A DNA stretch of 64,000 nt from Icerya purchasi (taxonomy: Eukaryota > Arthropoda > Insecta > Hemiptera > Monophlebidae): NCBI GenBank assembly GCA_039619475.1, contig CM077116.1:279697258-279761257 (forward strand). Reading direction: 5' to 3'. This document shows positions 22,698 to 35,280 of the stretch, piece after piece. A model generated the notes under the pieces. That model worked only from the letters and a program-made list of their open reading frames with translations, was not told where the DNA came from and searched no databases. A program made the translations under genes and the position numbers. Position 1 is the stretch's first letter, and each line of letters begins with the position of its first letter.

Positions 22698-24732
22698 ATT
22701 ATATAACAACTCAGGTCCTGTTGACGATAAATTTAATCTTTTCTTAAATATAATAAATGACGCTATGACACGTTCACAACGTTTATCTTCTACAAGTAAA
22801 CCTCAACATAAAAGGGCTGAATGGGTAACCAATGAAATAATTAACTTATCCCGTGAAAAGAAATCGTTATATTTGTTGACAAGAAAATACCCTACAGATA
22901 ACAACTTTCTATCTCGTTTCAAAAACATATCAAAAGACCTGCAAAAAATTATTCGTAAAGCAAAAAGAGACTATTACTCCAAAAAACTATGTGATTGTCA
23001 AGGTGACCAGAAGAAGTATTGGACGCTAATAAAACAATTACTTGGAAAAAATAAATCTATGTTTAAAGAAATTAACGTAAATGGAACATTGTTAACAGTA
23101 AATAACAATGAACATTTAATTTCAAACTATTTCAATAATTATTTTGTAAATATAATAAAAACCATGAAGTGCAAAATTACTGCGGGGAAACATTCTGTTA
23201 CTAAATGTGACCAATACTTAAATTCCTTCGGTTTTGTAGAATTTTCAAAGGAAGAAGTAAAAGGCGCCATACTGTCGCTCCCAAATAAATCATCATACGG
23301 CTTTGATAAAATACCAATAACACTGATAAAAGAAAATATTGAATTCTTTATTACCCCCCTAACTCACTTATTTAATATATCTGTTAAAACAGGGCAATTT
23401 CCGAGTGCTCTTAAACTAGGAATTATTACTCCGGTACATAAAATTGGTGCTACCACAGAGGTGTCGAACTATAGACCAATATGTCTACTCTCTATCCTTT
23501 CTAAAATTTTTGAAAAATGTATGAAAAAACGTATTATATCTTACTTAAATAAAATAAATTTCTTCAGTAGCAATCAGTATGGTTTTTTATCAGGGAAATG
23601 TACTGATGATGCACTGTTCGAACATATTTCATATATATCTGATAATTTGGAAGCAGGCCGCTCAGTTGTCGCCGTCTACTTCGACTTTTGTAAAGCATTC
23701 GACGTCATTGATCATAATATACTGCTAGATAAATTATATGCTTGTGGCTTTCGGGGACATATTTTTGATTGGTTTAAATCTTATCTATCCGAGAGAAATT
23801 TTGTAACAAAAATAAATAATACCCTAAGCGATAAAGTAATGCAAATATATGGAGTACCTCAGGGGAGTATTTTGGGGCCTACCCTCTTTTTAATATACAT
23901 TAATGATTTATGTAACCTGAAGGTAGCAGGAAAACTATTTAGCTATGCTGATGACACTGTTTTGGTTACAAGTTCTAGATTTCAAGATGTTTTAAATAAA
24001 CTGGTTCAAACTGATGTAGACAAAATTCATGATTGGATGTTGAAAAATGTTATAGGTCTTAACATTAATAAAACGAAATATATTGTTTATAGCTATCTAC
24101 CTCAAAGTAAGTGGAACCAATTAAAAATCTTGTGGGAAGACAATGTATTTATTCATAGAGCGTATGAGATAAAATATTTGGGGATCTATCTGGACTCAAA
24201 ATTATTATGGAATAAACATCCCATCTATCTATCGGGAAAATTAAGAAAATTAAATTATCTTTTCTATTACCTAAAGCAGTTTTTTAATGCTAAACAACTC
24301 ACACAATTGTATCTAGCATTATATCAACCTACACTTGCATATGGAATAGTGCACTGGGGAAATGCTGCAGATTACCTTACAAAACCCTTACATTATCTTC
24401 AAAAATCATTATTCAGAAATTTAACAAGTAAGGAACACAACATCGACTCAAAAAAATTGTTAACCGTACCAAAACTGTACACAGTCCAACTATTAAACTA
24501 TGTAATAAAAAACAAACAGAAGTTTAATATTGTAACCAGGTCTGGAATTACAAGGGCGTCTGCAGATGAGAAAGCCAAAGTGCCATCTTATAAAAAGTAC
24601 CATACAAGAATCCAAGCCAAATATATGGGCCCAGTTATTTTTAACTCTCTCCCAGTAACTTTTAAAATGAAACTCAGAAACTATAAATACAGACGTAAGT
24701 TAATAATTGATTACCTGCATAATGTACCATAG
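22648..24732 (+). CDS. Reverse transcriptase of the CR1/L2-like element
   Basis: Encodes 694 residues of non-LTR reverse transcriptase, the enzyme that copies element RNA at the nicked target. The palm is intact: YFDFCKAFDVIDH with catalytic Asp near residue 346, GVPQGSILGP near 402 and SYADDTVLV with the catalytic Asp pair near 435. Fingers motifs are also present (ITPVHKIG, NYRPICLLS, FSSNQYGFL). Thumb and C-terminal region follow (KYLGIYLDSKL, LYQPTLAYGIVHWG, GPVIFNSLP). The listed ATG is inside the linker: the natural protein is the endonuclease frame joined here by a one-base shift in AAAAAAAAA at about 22,665-22,673. That shift may be a real mutation or an assembly homopolymer error. 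No RNase H domain, as expected for this clade. Confidence 0.85.
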   Translation: MIKCYLKKNLSTSLLAKLYNNSGPVDDKFNLFLNIINDAMTRSQRLSSTSKPQHKRAEWVTNEIINLSREKKSLYLLTRKYPTDNNFLSRFKNISKDLQKIIRKAKRDYYSKKLCDCQGDQKKYWTLIKQLLGKNKSMFKEINVNGTLLTVNNNEHLISNYFNNYFVNIIKTMKCKITAGKHSVTKCDQYLNSFGFVEFSKEEVKGAILSLPNKSSYGFDKIPITLIKENIEFFITPLTHLFNISVKTGQFPSALKLGIITPVHKIGATTEVSNYRPICLLSILSKIFEKCMKKRIISYLNKINFFSSNQYGFLSGKCTDDALFEHISYISDNLEAGRSVVAVYFDFCKAFDVIDHNILLDKLYACGFRGHIFDWFKSYLSERNFVTKINNTLSDKVMQIYGVPQGSILGPTLFLIYINDLCNLKVAGKLFSYADDTVLVTSSRFQDVLNKLVQTDVDKIHDWMLKNVIGLNINKTKYIVYSYLPQSKWNQLKILWEDNVFIHRAYEIKYLGIYLDSKLLWNKHPIYLSGKLRKLNYLFYYLKQFFNAKQLTQLYLALYQPTLAYGIVHWGNAADYLTKPLHYLQKSLFRNLTSKEHNIDSKKLLTVPKLYTVQLLNYVIKNKQKFNIVTRSGITRASADEKAKVPSYKKYHTRIQAKYMGPVIFNSLPVTFKMKLRNYKYRRKLIIDYLHNVP

Positions 24733-24968
24733 TTTCTTGTTCCAAACTGCTTCGATTACATTCTTATTATCATACTCATTAATAATAATAATTATCATAT
24801 CTTTATTATTCTGACCGAAGCTACTAAATGGTTATTACTTTTTGTTAAAATTGCAGTTATTGTTATGGTTGTTACGTTTACTGCGGTTGTTATAATAAAG
24901 GTTATCATTGTTGTCATTATCACTTTCTTAGTATTATTACAGATGTTCTTATTTTTATTTTCTTTATT

Positions 24969-25014
<46 letters not shown>

Positions 25015-25502
25015 TGTATTATTACTAGTTTCTATTTACATTATAGTTGAAGTGTACATGGTAGCTATAGGGGACGGAGGTATAAGTGAGCACAAGTAAA
25101 ATAATTAATAACTGTATTAGAAATTATTATAGTTGATAATAATTAATTAATTTAGTGTAAACATTGGCTAACTTATGTGTATAAAACACACTTAAATCCA
25201 AATTACTATGTTTGATCTTACGCAAAACAACATAAATCGGCCCATGTAGCATGCAAACATGTAAAAGCGAAAATTTTCTGATACTCGCGCACCTGTAGCG
25301 CATAGGCAGAAATTGCATGAATGTGTCAGTGTGAGAGCTTGTATACCCAAATGTGTGAGAGTGTATTTGTGAGAGTGAATGCTGGGTATACGGGCGTGTA
25401 TGTGTATGTGTAATCACATGATATATACCTGCTTATAACCTGTATTATTATATTGTATTGTGTTGTATGTATGTAAATAAATTTCATTTCATTTCATTTC
25501 AT

Positions 25503-25854
25503 TATTATTATTATTATTACTATTACTATTACTATTAATATTATTATTATTATTATTACTATTACTATTTGATTATTTTCATTATTATTTTTATTTTTAT
25601 TATCGCTGTTATTATCATGTTCCAGCCGGGAGAAGTGCATTCTGTTCTCGTTGTACACCATCGGCTGAGTAAAAATTTCTCATTACGAGTATCATGAACG
25701 AGAGGATATGGAACCGCCAAAACAAATAACTGACTACTTCAAAACGTTGGTGTCACACCAGAGAAGGTCACAGTGCTGGTGTTAGTGTAGAATGTTCATG
25801 CCATCAACGCTACAGCATATGATGCTATCCTAATGTTGCAAAACTACTGGCAAC
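25503..25854. other. (TTA)n-rich flank
   Basis: (TTA)n and (ACTATT)n follow the element's (CATTT)n tail to about 25,620. After that there is no recognisable feature up to the next poly-T. Confidence 0.6.
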
Positions 25855-26440
25855 AATTATTATTTTTTTTTTTTTTTTAAATAATTTGCGGGTCCCACAA
25901 GGCAATTTTGTGGGTTTCCAACATAATTATATCGTTTATTCATCATATACATCTTAAATCTAATACATCATATTCGTCTTATATATATTACTTAATTCAA
26001 CTTCTAGTTTTATTATCCTACGTCTAATTTTAATTCAAAACATTTATACCCATCGCACATCATACTACAATATTTTCACATAAGCCCTAAGTAATGCAGC
26101 CAGAACATGAGTACCAAACATTAGGTTTTTTTTTTTTTATTACATCATTTATAAGTATTTACTTTTTCTATCAATTACCCGTCTTATCGCTGTTCCTTTC
26201 CTACGACTAACCATTTTTCATTCTTTGCACCACGCAATCAACCATATTTTTATTCTGTTTTTCCATATATATTCAAATTTCATTCGTCTCTTAATTCTTT
26301 TGGTAAGTTGCCTAATAAATGACTCATAACTTCCTCTTCAACATTATCAATTCTATTATTAATCCCTTTAGGTCTTATAAAACACAAATAATTGTCATAG
26401 TTGCAGCCTGTTGTGTCCGAGGAGGCTTCGCACCATCTGG
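25855..26440 (-). pseudogene. Non-LTR retrotransposon 3' end, copy A
   Basis: A T-run at 25,862-25,878 is the poly-A tail on the minus strand, followed by a conserved UTR word TTTGCGGGTCCCACAAGG shared with copy B at 35.9 kb. Upstream on the minus strand, around 26,430-26,218, reads CFIRPKGINNRIDNVEE, LLGNLPKELRDE, then a frameshift and RIKIWLIAWCKE followed by a stop. This is the C-terminal tail of a reverse-transcriptase polyprotein (N.LP.E.R...). The clade is uncertain. Confidence 0.6.
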
Positions 26441-29400
26441 AACGGCGCAATTACTACGGAAGGTGATAAACCTAACCATCAGCATCATCGGATTTGGTCA
26501 TCAACGGTTGATGATCAGTTTGTCCTAATCTTTAGCCTATCCGAAGTAGGATAGACCGATTATCCCCAAAAGTAGCAGCTGTTTCAGTCCAAGACGGGAA
26601 CCTCTCGGATAGTTCCAAAGGAATTCTATCCGACTTAGCATCACTAACAGTACCAGCGTTCTCAATAGAGAAATTCTCGCTGCGCCATCAAGTGTGTATC
26701 GACGTTTTGAAAAACGTTCTGAATTGACGGAATTATTCAGTGTTCCGCATTGTTCGAACTTTTCTTCTTGATAAGTTTTTCACCTGAAAAGAGCAGCTCG
26801 ATGATATCTTAAGACCGCGTATTTCTTTTGCGCAATTACCATTTAACAGTCATGGATGGATAACGCAGGCATCTGATAAAACGAACAAATAAATAATCTT
26901 TGAAACGCGCTCGCATTTTAAAATGGAGAACGTGGCTATTGTGTAAAATCGTATGAAGCGAATAAATCATTCCTGCGCAGGTGCTAGGAAGAGTTGAACA
27001 AAAATCTTTGCGTAAAATATATACCAAAGTTGAAAATTAAAATTTTATCAACTATTTTCGTTATTTAAAGAGTCTATGAGCTACGTTTCATGTGTAACAT
27101 CAAAGTAAATAAATCTGGCGTGTCCAGAGAGAGTTTTAAAAAAAAGAAAAAAAATTTCTTATGAAAATCTTCTCTAAGTTTAAACTTTCAAAATTTGGGA
27201 CTAAAAAGCGGCTTCCTATCATCTAATTCCTATTATTTATTTGCAAAAGTCGTTATTTAAAAGCATAAAATATGATCAAGGAGGTAAAAATACTAAGAAA
27301 TTATTAAGTGTTAGTAACCTATATTATTCGCAATATTATTTTACGTTATAAAAAATAAACATAAATTCGGAATAAAAGTTTGCGCGGGAGTTACTAGGAT
27401 GGCGAATAAAGAAAAAGCGTACGTACCGTTTCTCAATAAATATCATGTACGAAATCGAGCAAGGTATCCATGGGTTCAATTATGTTTAATTCACTGTCAG
27501 AAACAGTAAACACACACTTGAAACTGAGTAAAAACAATCGCAAACTTCTAATTGATTACATCTCAAGTGAAAGCTCGAAAAAAACACATTAGTATTTATT
27601 TTTCACATTAGCTATCGGATAGAAATTTACCTTATAGAGATAATTCGAAATGATACTTTAGGCATTCTATACCGCGCAGTATTCTAAAAAGCATCGCAGT
27701 AGTGAGCAAAAAATTTTTAAAGCAAAGTAATAACCTTTTGGTACATAAAATTAATGCTCAGATAAATCAAACGTTACGTTATGCAGCAAAACGCAATGGT
27801 GGAGGGTGTGCGTGTACGTCAGTATGTGTACTATAGACACTCAGGTGTAGATTGGAGAAAAATTCTCATAAGTAAGTGTGTGTTTGTGCGTGTGTATATA
27901 TAAATATGTACATATATATACATTAATATTTAAATGAAAGTACTTATGCGTGTACATACATGATATGCATGTAGGTAGAGGTATATATGTATATGGAAAT
28001 ACGTGTGTGTGTATATGTTTGTGTAGAAGTAAACATATATATATATGAATGTTATTTAACTTAGCATGAGTAAATTCTGAATTGCTTAAGTATGTGTAGA
28101 TTCAGAAAGCTATTTAACTGAACGTGTTTGTACTGTGTTGGAAATTATGATTTAATTTAACTTTAAGTGTGGAATGAAACAACTTAAAATTGTGTCTGAT
28201 TATAAGTTTGAATAGCCAGAAAACGATATAATATTAATATCTGTAAACAATGGCTAAATGGGTCGCGTTATACATTACATATTTTTGAACTAAAAAAAAA
28301 AAAAAGCTAAAGCCCCGGTTGGCCATTGTACTTCTTTGTAATTAATAGATTTATATTCAACACTTACAGTTTAAAAATAATAATAATCCCACTGCTCGCG
28401 TAATAATGCGCATTTGTGGTATATACTATTTGCTTAATTATGTTATATTTATAATCTTACACAATAAAAACTGATTTTATTTGAATGTTCTTTCGTTATA
28501 AATTTTCTTAAATATGCTTTTCCGTAGCATTGCGAACAAAATAAATATTTAATACGCTCCCCGGTTTTATGCGAATCCTTTTTTGATTTTTACATCTGTT
28601 AGGCAGTGGTTTTGAAGTGTTTGAACTGTTTCGTGTTAAGAAAGAAGAAACATTCGGACATAGTGAAAGATAGAAGTTTTTTATTTAGCCTACTACTTAT
28701 ATAATTATATAGTTATATGACGTATGTGTAGTATAAGAATTGTTTCATTTACACGTTTGGCACAGCTTTTCATGCATTCCAGTTACTACACTACTTTATA
28801 TGGAAAATATTCTGCACGCACAACACGTATTGTTTTTAGGCATTTTTCCACGCGCGTTTACCTTATTCTTACGCCAGCGAATTTAAAAATATAAAATTCC
28901 CTTTTTTTTTTTTTTTTTTTTTTTTTTTAGTGGTTTTTAACTGTGCTGAGAACCCAAACATTCGACCAGTAACACAGCTCTGCCTAGACTTATTTTTATT
29001 GAAATTTAAACACAGTACACTCGTACAAAAAAAAAAAAAAAAGAGTTTGCTCTTAAATAAGTTTTTCCGCAATTCTTAATTTATTCGGTTTTTCATTTAA
29101 ATATTTTTGTAATCCATTTCTGAAAATATTAAAACAAAAACGGGTAACGAAGAGATTCTTAAACTCCAAATCTGTACCTCAACAATACTACTTCGTTCAC
29201 CACGCTGCAGTTGCCAGCTCTCAATGATTTTTGTTAAAGAGCGGACATAAATTTATAGCAGTTCCCTCACATACTTCACTATTTATCGTTTTTTTTTTTT
29301 TTTTTTTTTTTTTCGACATGCATTATTAATTACTGCTATTTAAATGTTTAGAGTATTTATACGTACGTTTTTTTTTTTTTTTTTTTTTTTGTGAGCATAA

Positions 29401-30162
29401 TTTTGAAATGACTCCGTAAGGGAGCCAAAAAAATAGTTATTCCGAATTCAATTACAGGCAACATCGCACACGGACTTTTTCCGACAATAAAGAAAGTACT
29501 TGGCACTCCAGAAAAACAGGTTATTTTCTGTATTTTTTTTTGGAAAAATTATTAAATTATAAAATCTCAATCCGTAAAGTTTTTCTTCTCCAAACAGGTT
29601 ACCTAATTTTTTGTCTGTAATGCATTAAAAAAATTTTCTTCCAACAAAGACGTAGTAATGTTATTTTCCTCCCTCGAACATCTTTATTCGAAAAAAGGGG
29701 TACATTTTGTACGCGTGCGTGCGTGACAAATATTACTACGAAACTTTGGGTTACTTTTTAATTGTGTTTAGATATAATTTTTATACTGGTTACTTGTTGT
29801 GTGATTTAATTTGCTCATTCGCAATTTTAATTTATATTCGATTTTAACTTTTATATTATACAAAACATTGCTTAAACTTTTATATAAACTTTTTAAAAAA
29901 AATATTTAAACTTTTCAATACTTTAATTTTATTTTATTAGTCATTTTTCGTAATTTAAATTAACTGCGCGATAATCGACTTTTGTCATCGACTTTCAACC
30001 GTTATTATTTTTTATTGTTTATATTTTGGCATCGTCTTTGTTAAATTTATATATTATAATAACTCCTGTGATCATGAAGCTTTGTCTTCGAAACGCGTCG
30101 GGGTATTTGATAAATTAAATAATTGTTTTAAATTGTTGTTTAAAATTAATTAATCAAAAAAC
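26441..30162. other. Long stretch without recognisable genes
   Basis: 3.7 kb with no domain-bearing frame. It contains TG/TA-rich microsatellite DNA (27.8-28.05 kb) and T-runs of about 20-28 at 28,903, 29,290 and 29,369. 26.45-26.75 kb is GC-richer; its minus strand could be a decayed retrotransposon, but no motif supports that. Confidence 0.5.
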
Positions 30163-30300
30163 CCCTTCTTCTTCTTCTTCTTCTTCTTCTTCTTCTTCTT
30201 TACGCCATCACCGTTCGAAGTTTGGCGATCATCTTGGCTATTACGATGTTGCGGCCTGCTGTAGTTTTGTTTTGGAGTATCCATACCATTTGCTTAAATC
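30163..30300 (-). repeat. (CTT)n tract, possible RTE-type 3' tail
   Basis: (CTT)n at about 30,164-30,200. On the minus strand the (AAG)n is preceded by a frame reading AGRNIVIAKMIAKLRTVMA and a stop. A short C-terminal peptide followed by a trinucleotide tail is typical of some RTE-like elements. One short peptide is weak evidence. Confidence 0.35.
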
Positions 30301-30338
30301 ACCCGTCCAGGACATTTTCCTTTTGCTAGGTTTTCCTT

Positions 30339-30609
30339 ACAAACGAGCAACGATTGCGATATGATTGAAATTTATTATCAAAAACCAGTGCTCTGTGAAA
30401 AATGTGCATCGTTTGTATCGACCTGGTGAATCAACAATTCGTACTGTTATCACCAAATTTCGCACCAAATTTGGTGATAACAGCACGAATTGTTGATTCA
30501 CCAGGTGTCGATTATCATAATATGGTCGTAACAAACGATGCACATTTTTCACAGAGCACTGGTTTTTGATAATAAATTTCAACCATATCACAATCGTTGC
30601 TCGTTTGTG
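30339..30609. repeat. Large palindrome built from transposase HTH sequence
   Basis: The arms ACAAACGAGCAACGATTG... and its inverse run about 125 and 143 bp with a very short centre (CACCAAATTTCG/CCAAATTTGGTG). Each arm, read inward, encodes KFIIKNQCSVKNVHRL, and the right arm adds LRPYYDNRH then, after a shift, PGESTIRAVITKF. That is the N-terminal helix-turn-helix of a Tc1/mariner-like (DUF4817-type) transposase. The left arm lacks about 18 bp of the middle. So the structure is a head-to-head inverted duplication of a transposase fragment, not an ordinary MITE. Confidence 0.75.
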
Positions 30610-30719
30610 TAAGTCTTTCCATTTTGAAGAAATGGCAGAGAGTATACTGAAAACTTTTCACTTTGACAGATGACGTTTGGATGCCAATACCAACCAGTGC
30701 TTGCTGTCAACCTGAAAAA

Positions 30720-32000
30720 CTTAACTCTTAAAAAATCACCCTATAATATAGAATCAAGATACTACCAATCCTTAAGTATAATGAAATTTTATCCAACCGC
30801 AATTTTAATATCCATCCGAAACTACTACTAAACATATACGTAACATTCATACTCGGTAAAATAAATTACGTATATCAGATCTACTCGTTAACAAAGAAAT
30901 CCGTATTAAAGATACTTGATCCAATACAAAACTCCGCGCTTCGCACTATCCCGGTTGCACATAGTACTTCACCTTCATCCAATTCGTGTTCATTAATGGG
31001 AACATTAGCCCTAAAATACAGTCGACCGTTACATAGTTATCCGTAGTTTATTAAAGTGTGGTCGGTAGAAAACAAAACCGTTTTCCCTCCTTTAAACCTG
31101 CTTTCCCCAACGATGTACTCCCAAAAGTAAACAAAACGCCATGTAAATATAATTTTCCCCTTCCGTGCCTGACGCTAATAGATTACAACTGCTCTCACTA
31201 TGGGACCGGTACGCAGTAAAGATAAATAGCTCACTATTAGAGTACGATAACTCACAAACACCTGCAGAAGATCTCAAACAGAAGGCGATTGAGGTGATTA
31301 ACAGATATGAAGTGTTTACACAAAGGCGTATACGGATCTAAGGCTTGTATACAGGTAAATTGTCACCAGCAGCGTGCGCTTACGAAATTAATGGTGTACT
31401 AGTGGGGGGGGAAGTCCGTTTAAATGATGCTGGTTCGGCGCTGCATGCAGAAATGTTTACAATTCTGTTCTGTCTCCAGGAGTACTAGAATTCTGAAGCT
31501 CAACGGTAAACGATACTAGTTATTACAGATTCTCCGACCACCGTACAATGTCTACAAAATAATAACGTAGAAGAATCAATCGCGCAAAAAATCCAAGAAA
31601 CTCTGCCAATGCTAGATCAGAAGGGCTCCCGGGTCGAGTTTCTGTGGGACATTTCACATGCTCAGATCCCAAGGAACGAACGCGCGAATTTAGAAGCTCG
31701 ATATACTTATTCCCGATGCCGCGTAAATCTCAAGGCCCAACAACGCTCGATACGTTTGTACGAAAAAGAATAACTGAGCAGTTAAGGCAAAGAATGAATG
31801 TCCAAGACTACTTTCTTACGCCAAATAAATCCGCTATGACCGAACCGTAGTGACCGCCGACTAATAGCCCGCGTATCAAATACACAACGATCAATCGGCT
31901 AAGAATAGGGCATATAAAAGTCATGACCACATACTACAGAGGATAACTCCGCCTAACACGTGCCTGTATTATGCACAATTAAAGTATCCGTCAGTACATC
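30720..32000 (+). pseudogene. Non-LTR retrotransposon thumb plus RNase H pseudogene
   Basis: Forward frames give ILDPIQNSALRTIPVAHSTS near 30,920 (reverse-transcriptase thumb), LMGTLALKYSRPL near 30,995, SPAACAYEINGVLVGGEVRL near 31,370, ALHAEMFTILFCLQE near 31,440 (RNase H Glu), LVITDSPTTVQCLQ near 31,520 (RNase H Asp) and a damaged final motif near 31,640. Frameshifts and stops are frequent. The RNase H start resembles the fragment at 1.4 kb, so the two belong to one family. No poly-A tail is obvious after 32,000. Confidence 0.7.
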
Positions 32001-34429
32001 ATAATTGAATGCGGCAGTTTCAGTCCGCCTAAGCACTTTCATATCGTTAGCAAAAATATTAAACAAATAATGGTATAACACTTTGAAGAAGTACATTCAG
32101 GATGGCGGACTGTTGGGTGGTTTTTAGGCAGCCACGGCAGCTCTCACCGTGATAACCGCGGTAGTTAAAACCGATGTAAAGAAAAAAAGAAAAAAAAACC
32201 GGCATTTCGATTTCTTTATCGCATTAAAAAATATTTAAAATGAATAAATGTTGAAAAATGTTAATTCATAAATAACTAAATTTCGCGGTTGTTTTCATAA
32301 TTCGACGATTATGTCGCACTGCAAAAAGATCCAGTTTCGAATAGGACGAGGGCAAAATGCAAAGCAGCCGAAATGATCAAGCGAAAAACTCGATTATAAA
32401 TATCTTCGTCAGTAGAGAACTTTTGAAGCTCGCATTTTCAAACACCTTTACCTATCAGCAACGGTAACTTAAAAACGGCATTGCCTCGCCAGAGTTACCT
32501 CTAATTATCTATTTATTTATTTTTTTAAGGACATTAAAAAAATCCTCCTTCTCCGACGACAACGATGGCGAAGTTGAAGAAATTCGAAACGTTCCTCATG
32601 AACCGGAAGCGGTTGAACCAAAAGAATAATACAATTTGCGGCATTAGAAATCCTTCGTGGAAAAAAAATTTAATTAAACGCCGCGGTATTATATGCGAAA
32701 CGGAAAAACCCTAGCCAGCGCTGCAGATGATAAAAGCGCTATGTGCAACGACTTTTGAAGATACCGTAAAAAAAGGAAATTGAACAGCAACGGCTGGCCG
32801 TCCTAAATTCGGCTGCAGGAGTAATTTAATAAAGTTGTAACACCACAAAAAAATGTTATCATTCGAGAGGGAGAAATATATATATATGTATGAAACATTT
32901 TAAAAGTTTAGTAGAAAAAATTTTGAGCTTTACGAATACGGATGTAGAAAAAACCGACATTTTCTTATCCATTAAAACGCACTGTATAATAATTTTTGCA
33001 CCCTGTTTGAAATATCAAAGTTGTAATGTATTACATGTAAATAAAATAAATTAATTAATGTAGAGCTTAAGGCGTGAATGAGTGTGAGAGTGAATGTATG
33101 TGTAGTTCGGCGAATGGCTGGAGACGATGTACGGCGTGATGTTACGTCACGTCTGACGTAACGGAAATAGTGCTGGAGGAAACGCCGTCCGACGGTGGAG
33201 GAGACTTCGATTTGGTTTGGAAATCGGAAATAAATTGACGAGTAGTCAGTCAGATTTTTGAGTCGGAAAAAAGGAAGTGCTAAGTTGGAGTTTGCGCCGG
33301 TGGCCCAGTACGTTGGCCAGACGCTTTCCGTTATTGTATTCGGCCGTATAAAAACATAATCATTTTATCGCGTTTCTTCGGAAAAGTATCAATGAACTAA
33401 TTTGGTTAAAATAAAAATGAAAAGAAAATATTCGCATACCAGAGAAGTCCTACGTCAGGAAAATAGATAAACAGTAACGAATCAGCATCACTAATATCAT
33501 CAGCATCGACACCCCCGGAATTCGTGATATGTCTATAATTTATTTATGCTTATATTAATCACCATTCGGTGGAACTTTTTATCATTTAAATTATAGTATT
33601 TTTTATTATTTTTGATTTTAAACAAGAATATTCAAATTTTCTTACGTTCGACCGTCCTCGAAAGATCTATGTACGAGTTGGTGATAAATAACTAAATCAT
33701 AATTAACATTCTTGTGTGCAAAGAAAAAAAAAGGAATTAATTAACTAAAGATAATAGTAATATTAATAAAATAAACTTCAATATTAAAATTCCGCAGGAA
33801 TAACTCCCGCGGTGGCATCCCTGTAATAGAAGATAACACTTCAAAGTTTTTTCAAAAAAGCCGAAAAGAAAAGGAATCAAACAAAAATATTTTCACTGGA
33901 CCGTGTAGTTGTTTGTTGTGGTTTTCTTTCGGACCCGAAAAAATTATCAATATTATTCACTGCTGCATTCGCTATTAAAAAAATAAAAAGCGAATTCGTG
34001 TTTCAAAAACAGGCTACTAGTAAATATTGACATTAGCGACAGCAGTTCATTTTACTTCTTTACAGTTCATATTGATACGTAAGTCGTCTCAATTTATTTC
34101 ATATTCAAATTTGCAGAAATATTAAACTGAGGTAAGTGATATATTATTTCATCTTAATTAAATCAAATAAACACTACTCTATTTAAATTTGACATAGGTT
34201 TGGTTTGGCGGTTCGTTTATTTTCTTTTTAGTTATAATATTTTTACCGGGTGATAATACATAAATGCTAACAGATTCTGGACACTGCTAAGCCTGGGACA
34301 AGAGTGATAATCATGTTCGGATTAACTTTTTTTTTGTAAAATATGCTAACTGTTTTAACTGCTAGTAAATATGTAAATATCAGCATTGCGTTAAAACAAT
34401 AAACTGTCCTAAATTTCGCATCCGGCCTT
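32001..34429. other. Unassigned DNA with one promoter-like patch
   Basis: No coding motif. 33.06-33.40 kb is GC-richer than its surroundings and contains a bZIP-type palindrome and a TATA-like word; the rest is AT-rich. Confidence 0.45.
33141..33357 (+). promoter_or_regulatory. Promoter-like patch: palindromic CRE pair and TATA-like word
   Basis: GTTACGTCA at 33,141-33,149 and TGACGTAAC at 33,154-33,162 form a perfect 9-bp inverted repeat around CGTC. Both halves match CREB/PAR-bZIP sites. GTATAAAAAC follows at 33,347. No gene is recognisable downstream, so this could be a solo LTR promoter, a host promoter or chance. Confidence 0.3.
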
Positions 34430-35280
34430 TCGATCTATCCCCATACGACCTATTAAATATAAGCTTTCCGAGGCCCAATTTGCAACTCCTCGAATAATTT
34501 TTCTACGTGAACAGACGGCGCAGCTTCATTTGATTATTCGCTGCTACATCAAAAAGCATGTAAGTTTGCAATAATCATTCATAAGCTATTGTCAGTTAGA
34601 GGAAACATCGTTTACTACATCGATGGATTCAGTTCGGAAAGCTCAGCAGAGTATGCGTTGGTATGCAAGAATGCAGTCCATATCTAGGTTTCCTTTACCC
34701 CATCCTCCTTCTTAGCATTATCTTCAGAATTGCACGGTATATTCTTAGCTTTGGAATATGCGTCAGATATACATCAGACAAACATAACCATTGTAACTGA
34801 CTCTGTTTGTAGGGGACGTAGTTTGCTGAAAGAACAGCAAAGGAAGCATCGCTGATGCGGTCTGTTCCGAATATAAGGACTCCACTATCAGACGCTAAAT
34901 ACTTATTCAACGAATTTTTCTGGATCCTGTGACGAGACAAGTGGACTAACTCGAGACCATCACATCTTCGCTTCATCAAAGACAACGTCTATCCGTGGAA
35001 TTACTTCCCCCCACTTCGTAAGTACCAGACCGCTCTGTGTCGGTTTCGCATCGGGCACAGAAGATTTTCACATGGCGCCACATTTTGTCTAGACTCTCCG
35101 TTCCGCATGCTCCTCATGTAACGTCCCTATCTCTGTTGCTCATTTTCTCGTCCTATGTCTATTACTGCAAAGCCTTCGGCTCAAGCACAAACTCTGACCT
35201 TCAATCTCGACTACAAGACAATCCGGAAACTATCATGTATACCTTCTATCCTTTCTTAAACAGTCTGGAATAATTAAAAA
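34430..35280 (+). pseudogene. Non-LTR retrotransposon RNase H pseudogene
   Basis: The forward frame reads YIDGFSSESSAEYALVC near 34,616 (altered FTDGS with the first Asp kept), then, past a stop, LALSSELHGILLALEYAS near 34,725 (catalytic Glu) and NITIVTDS near 34,785 (Asp). After frameshifts come CVGFASGTEDFHMAPHF near 35,035 and a C-terminal tail ending near 35,270. The final HxGxxGNE motif is not readable. It is dead and 5'-truncated, with no poly-A tail seen. Confidence 0.6.

Larger units (their letters stand above)
21880..25502 (+). mobile_element. CR1/L2-like non-LTR retrotransposon, best-preserved element
   Basis: A 3.6-kb unit with an apurinic-like endonuclease frame, a reverse-transcriptase frame and a 3' UTR of about 770 bp that ends AATAAATTTCATTTCATTTC, that is (CATTT)n. 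Short 3'-terminal tandem repeats instead of poly-A are characteristic of CR1/L2-type elements. No ORF1 with a zinc knuckle or esterase is seen upstream, so the copy is 5'-truncated near the endonuclease start. Nearly all codons are open over 2.7 kb, far better preserved than the other elements here, so the insertion is comparatively recent. Confidence 0.85.

Noticed and set aside
33017..33515. Solo LTR starting TGTAATG and ending ATCGACA
   Set aside because: No matching target-site duplication, no second LTR and no primer-binding site could be shown.
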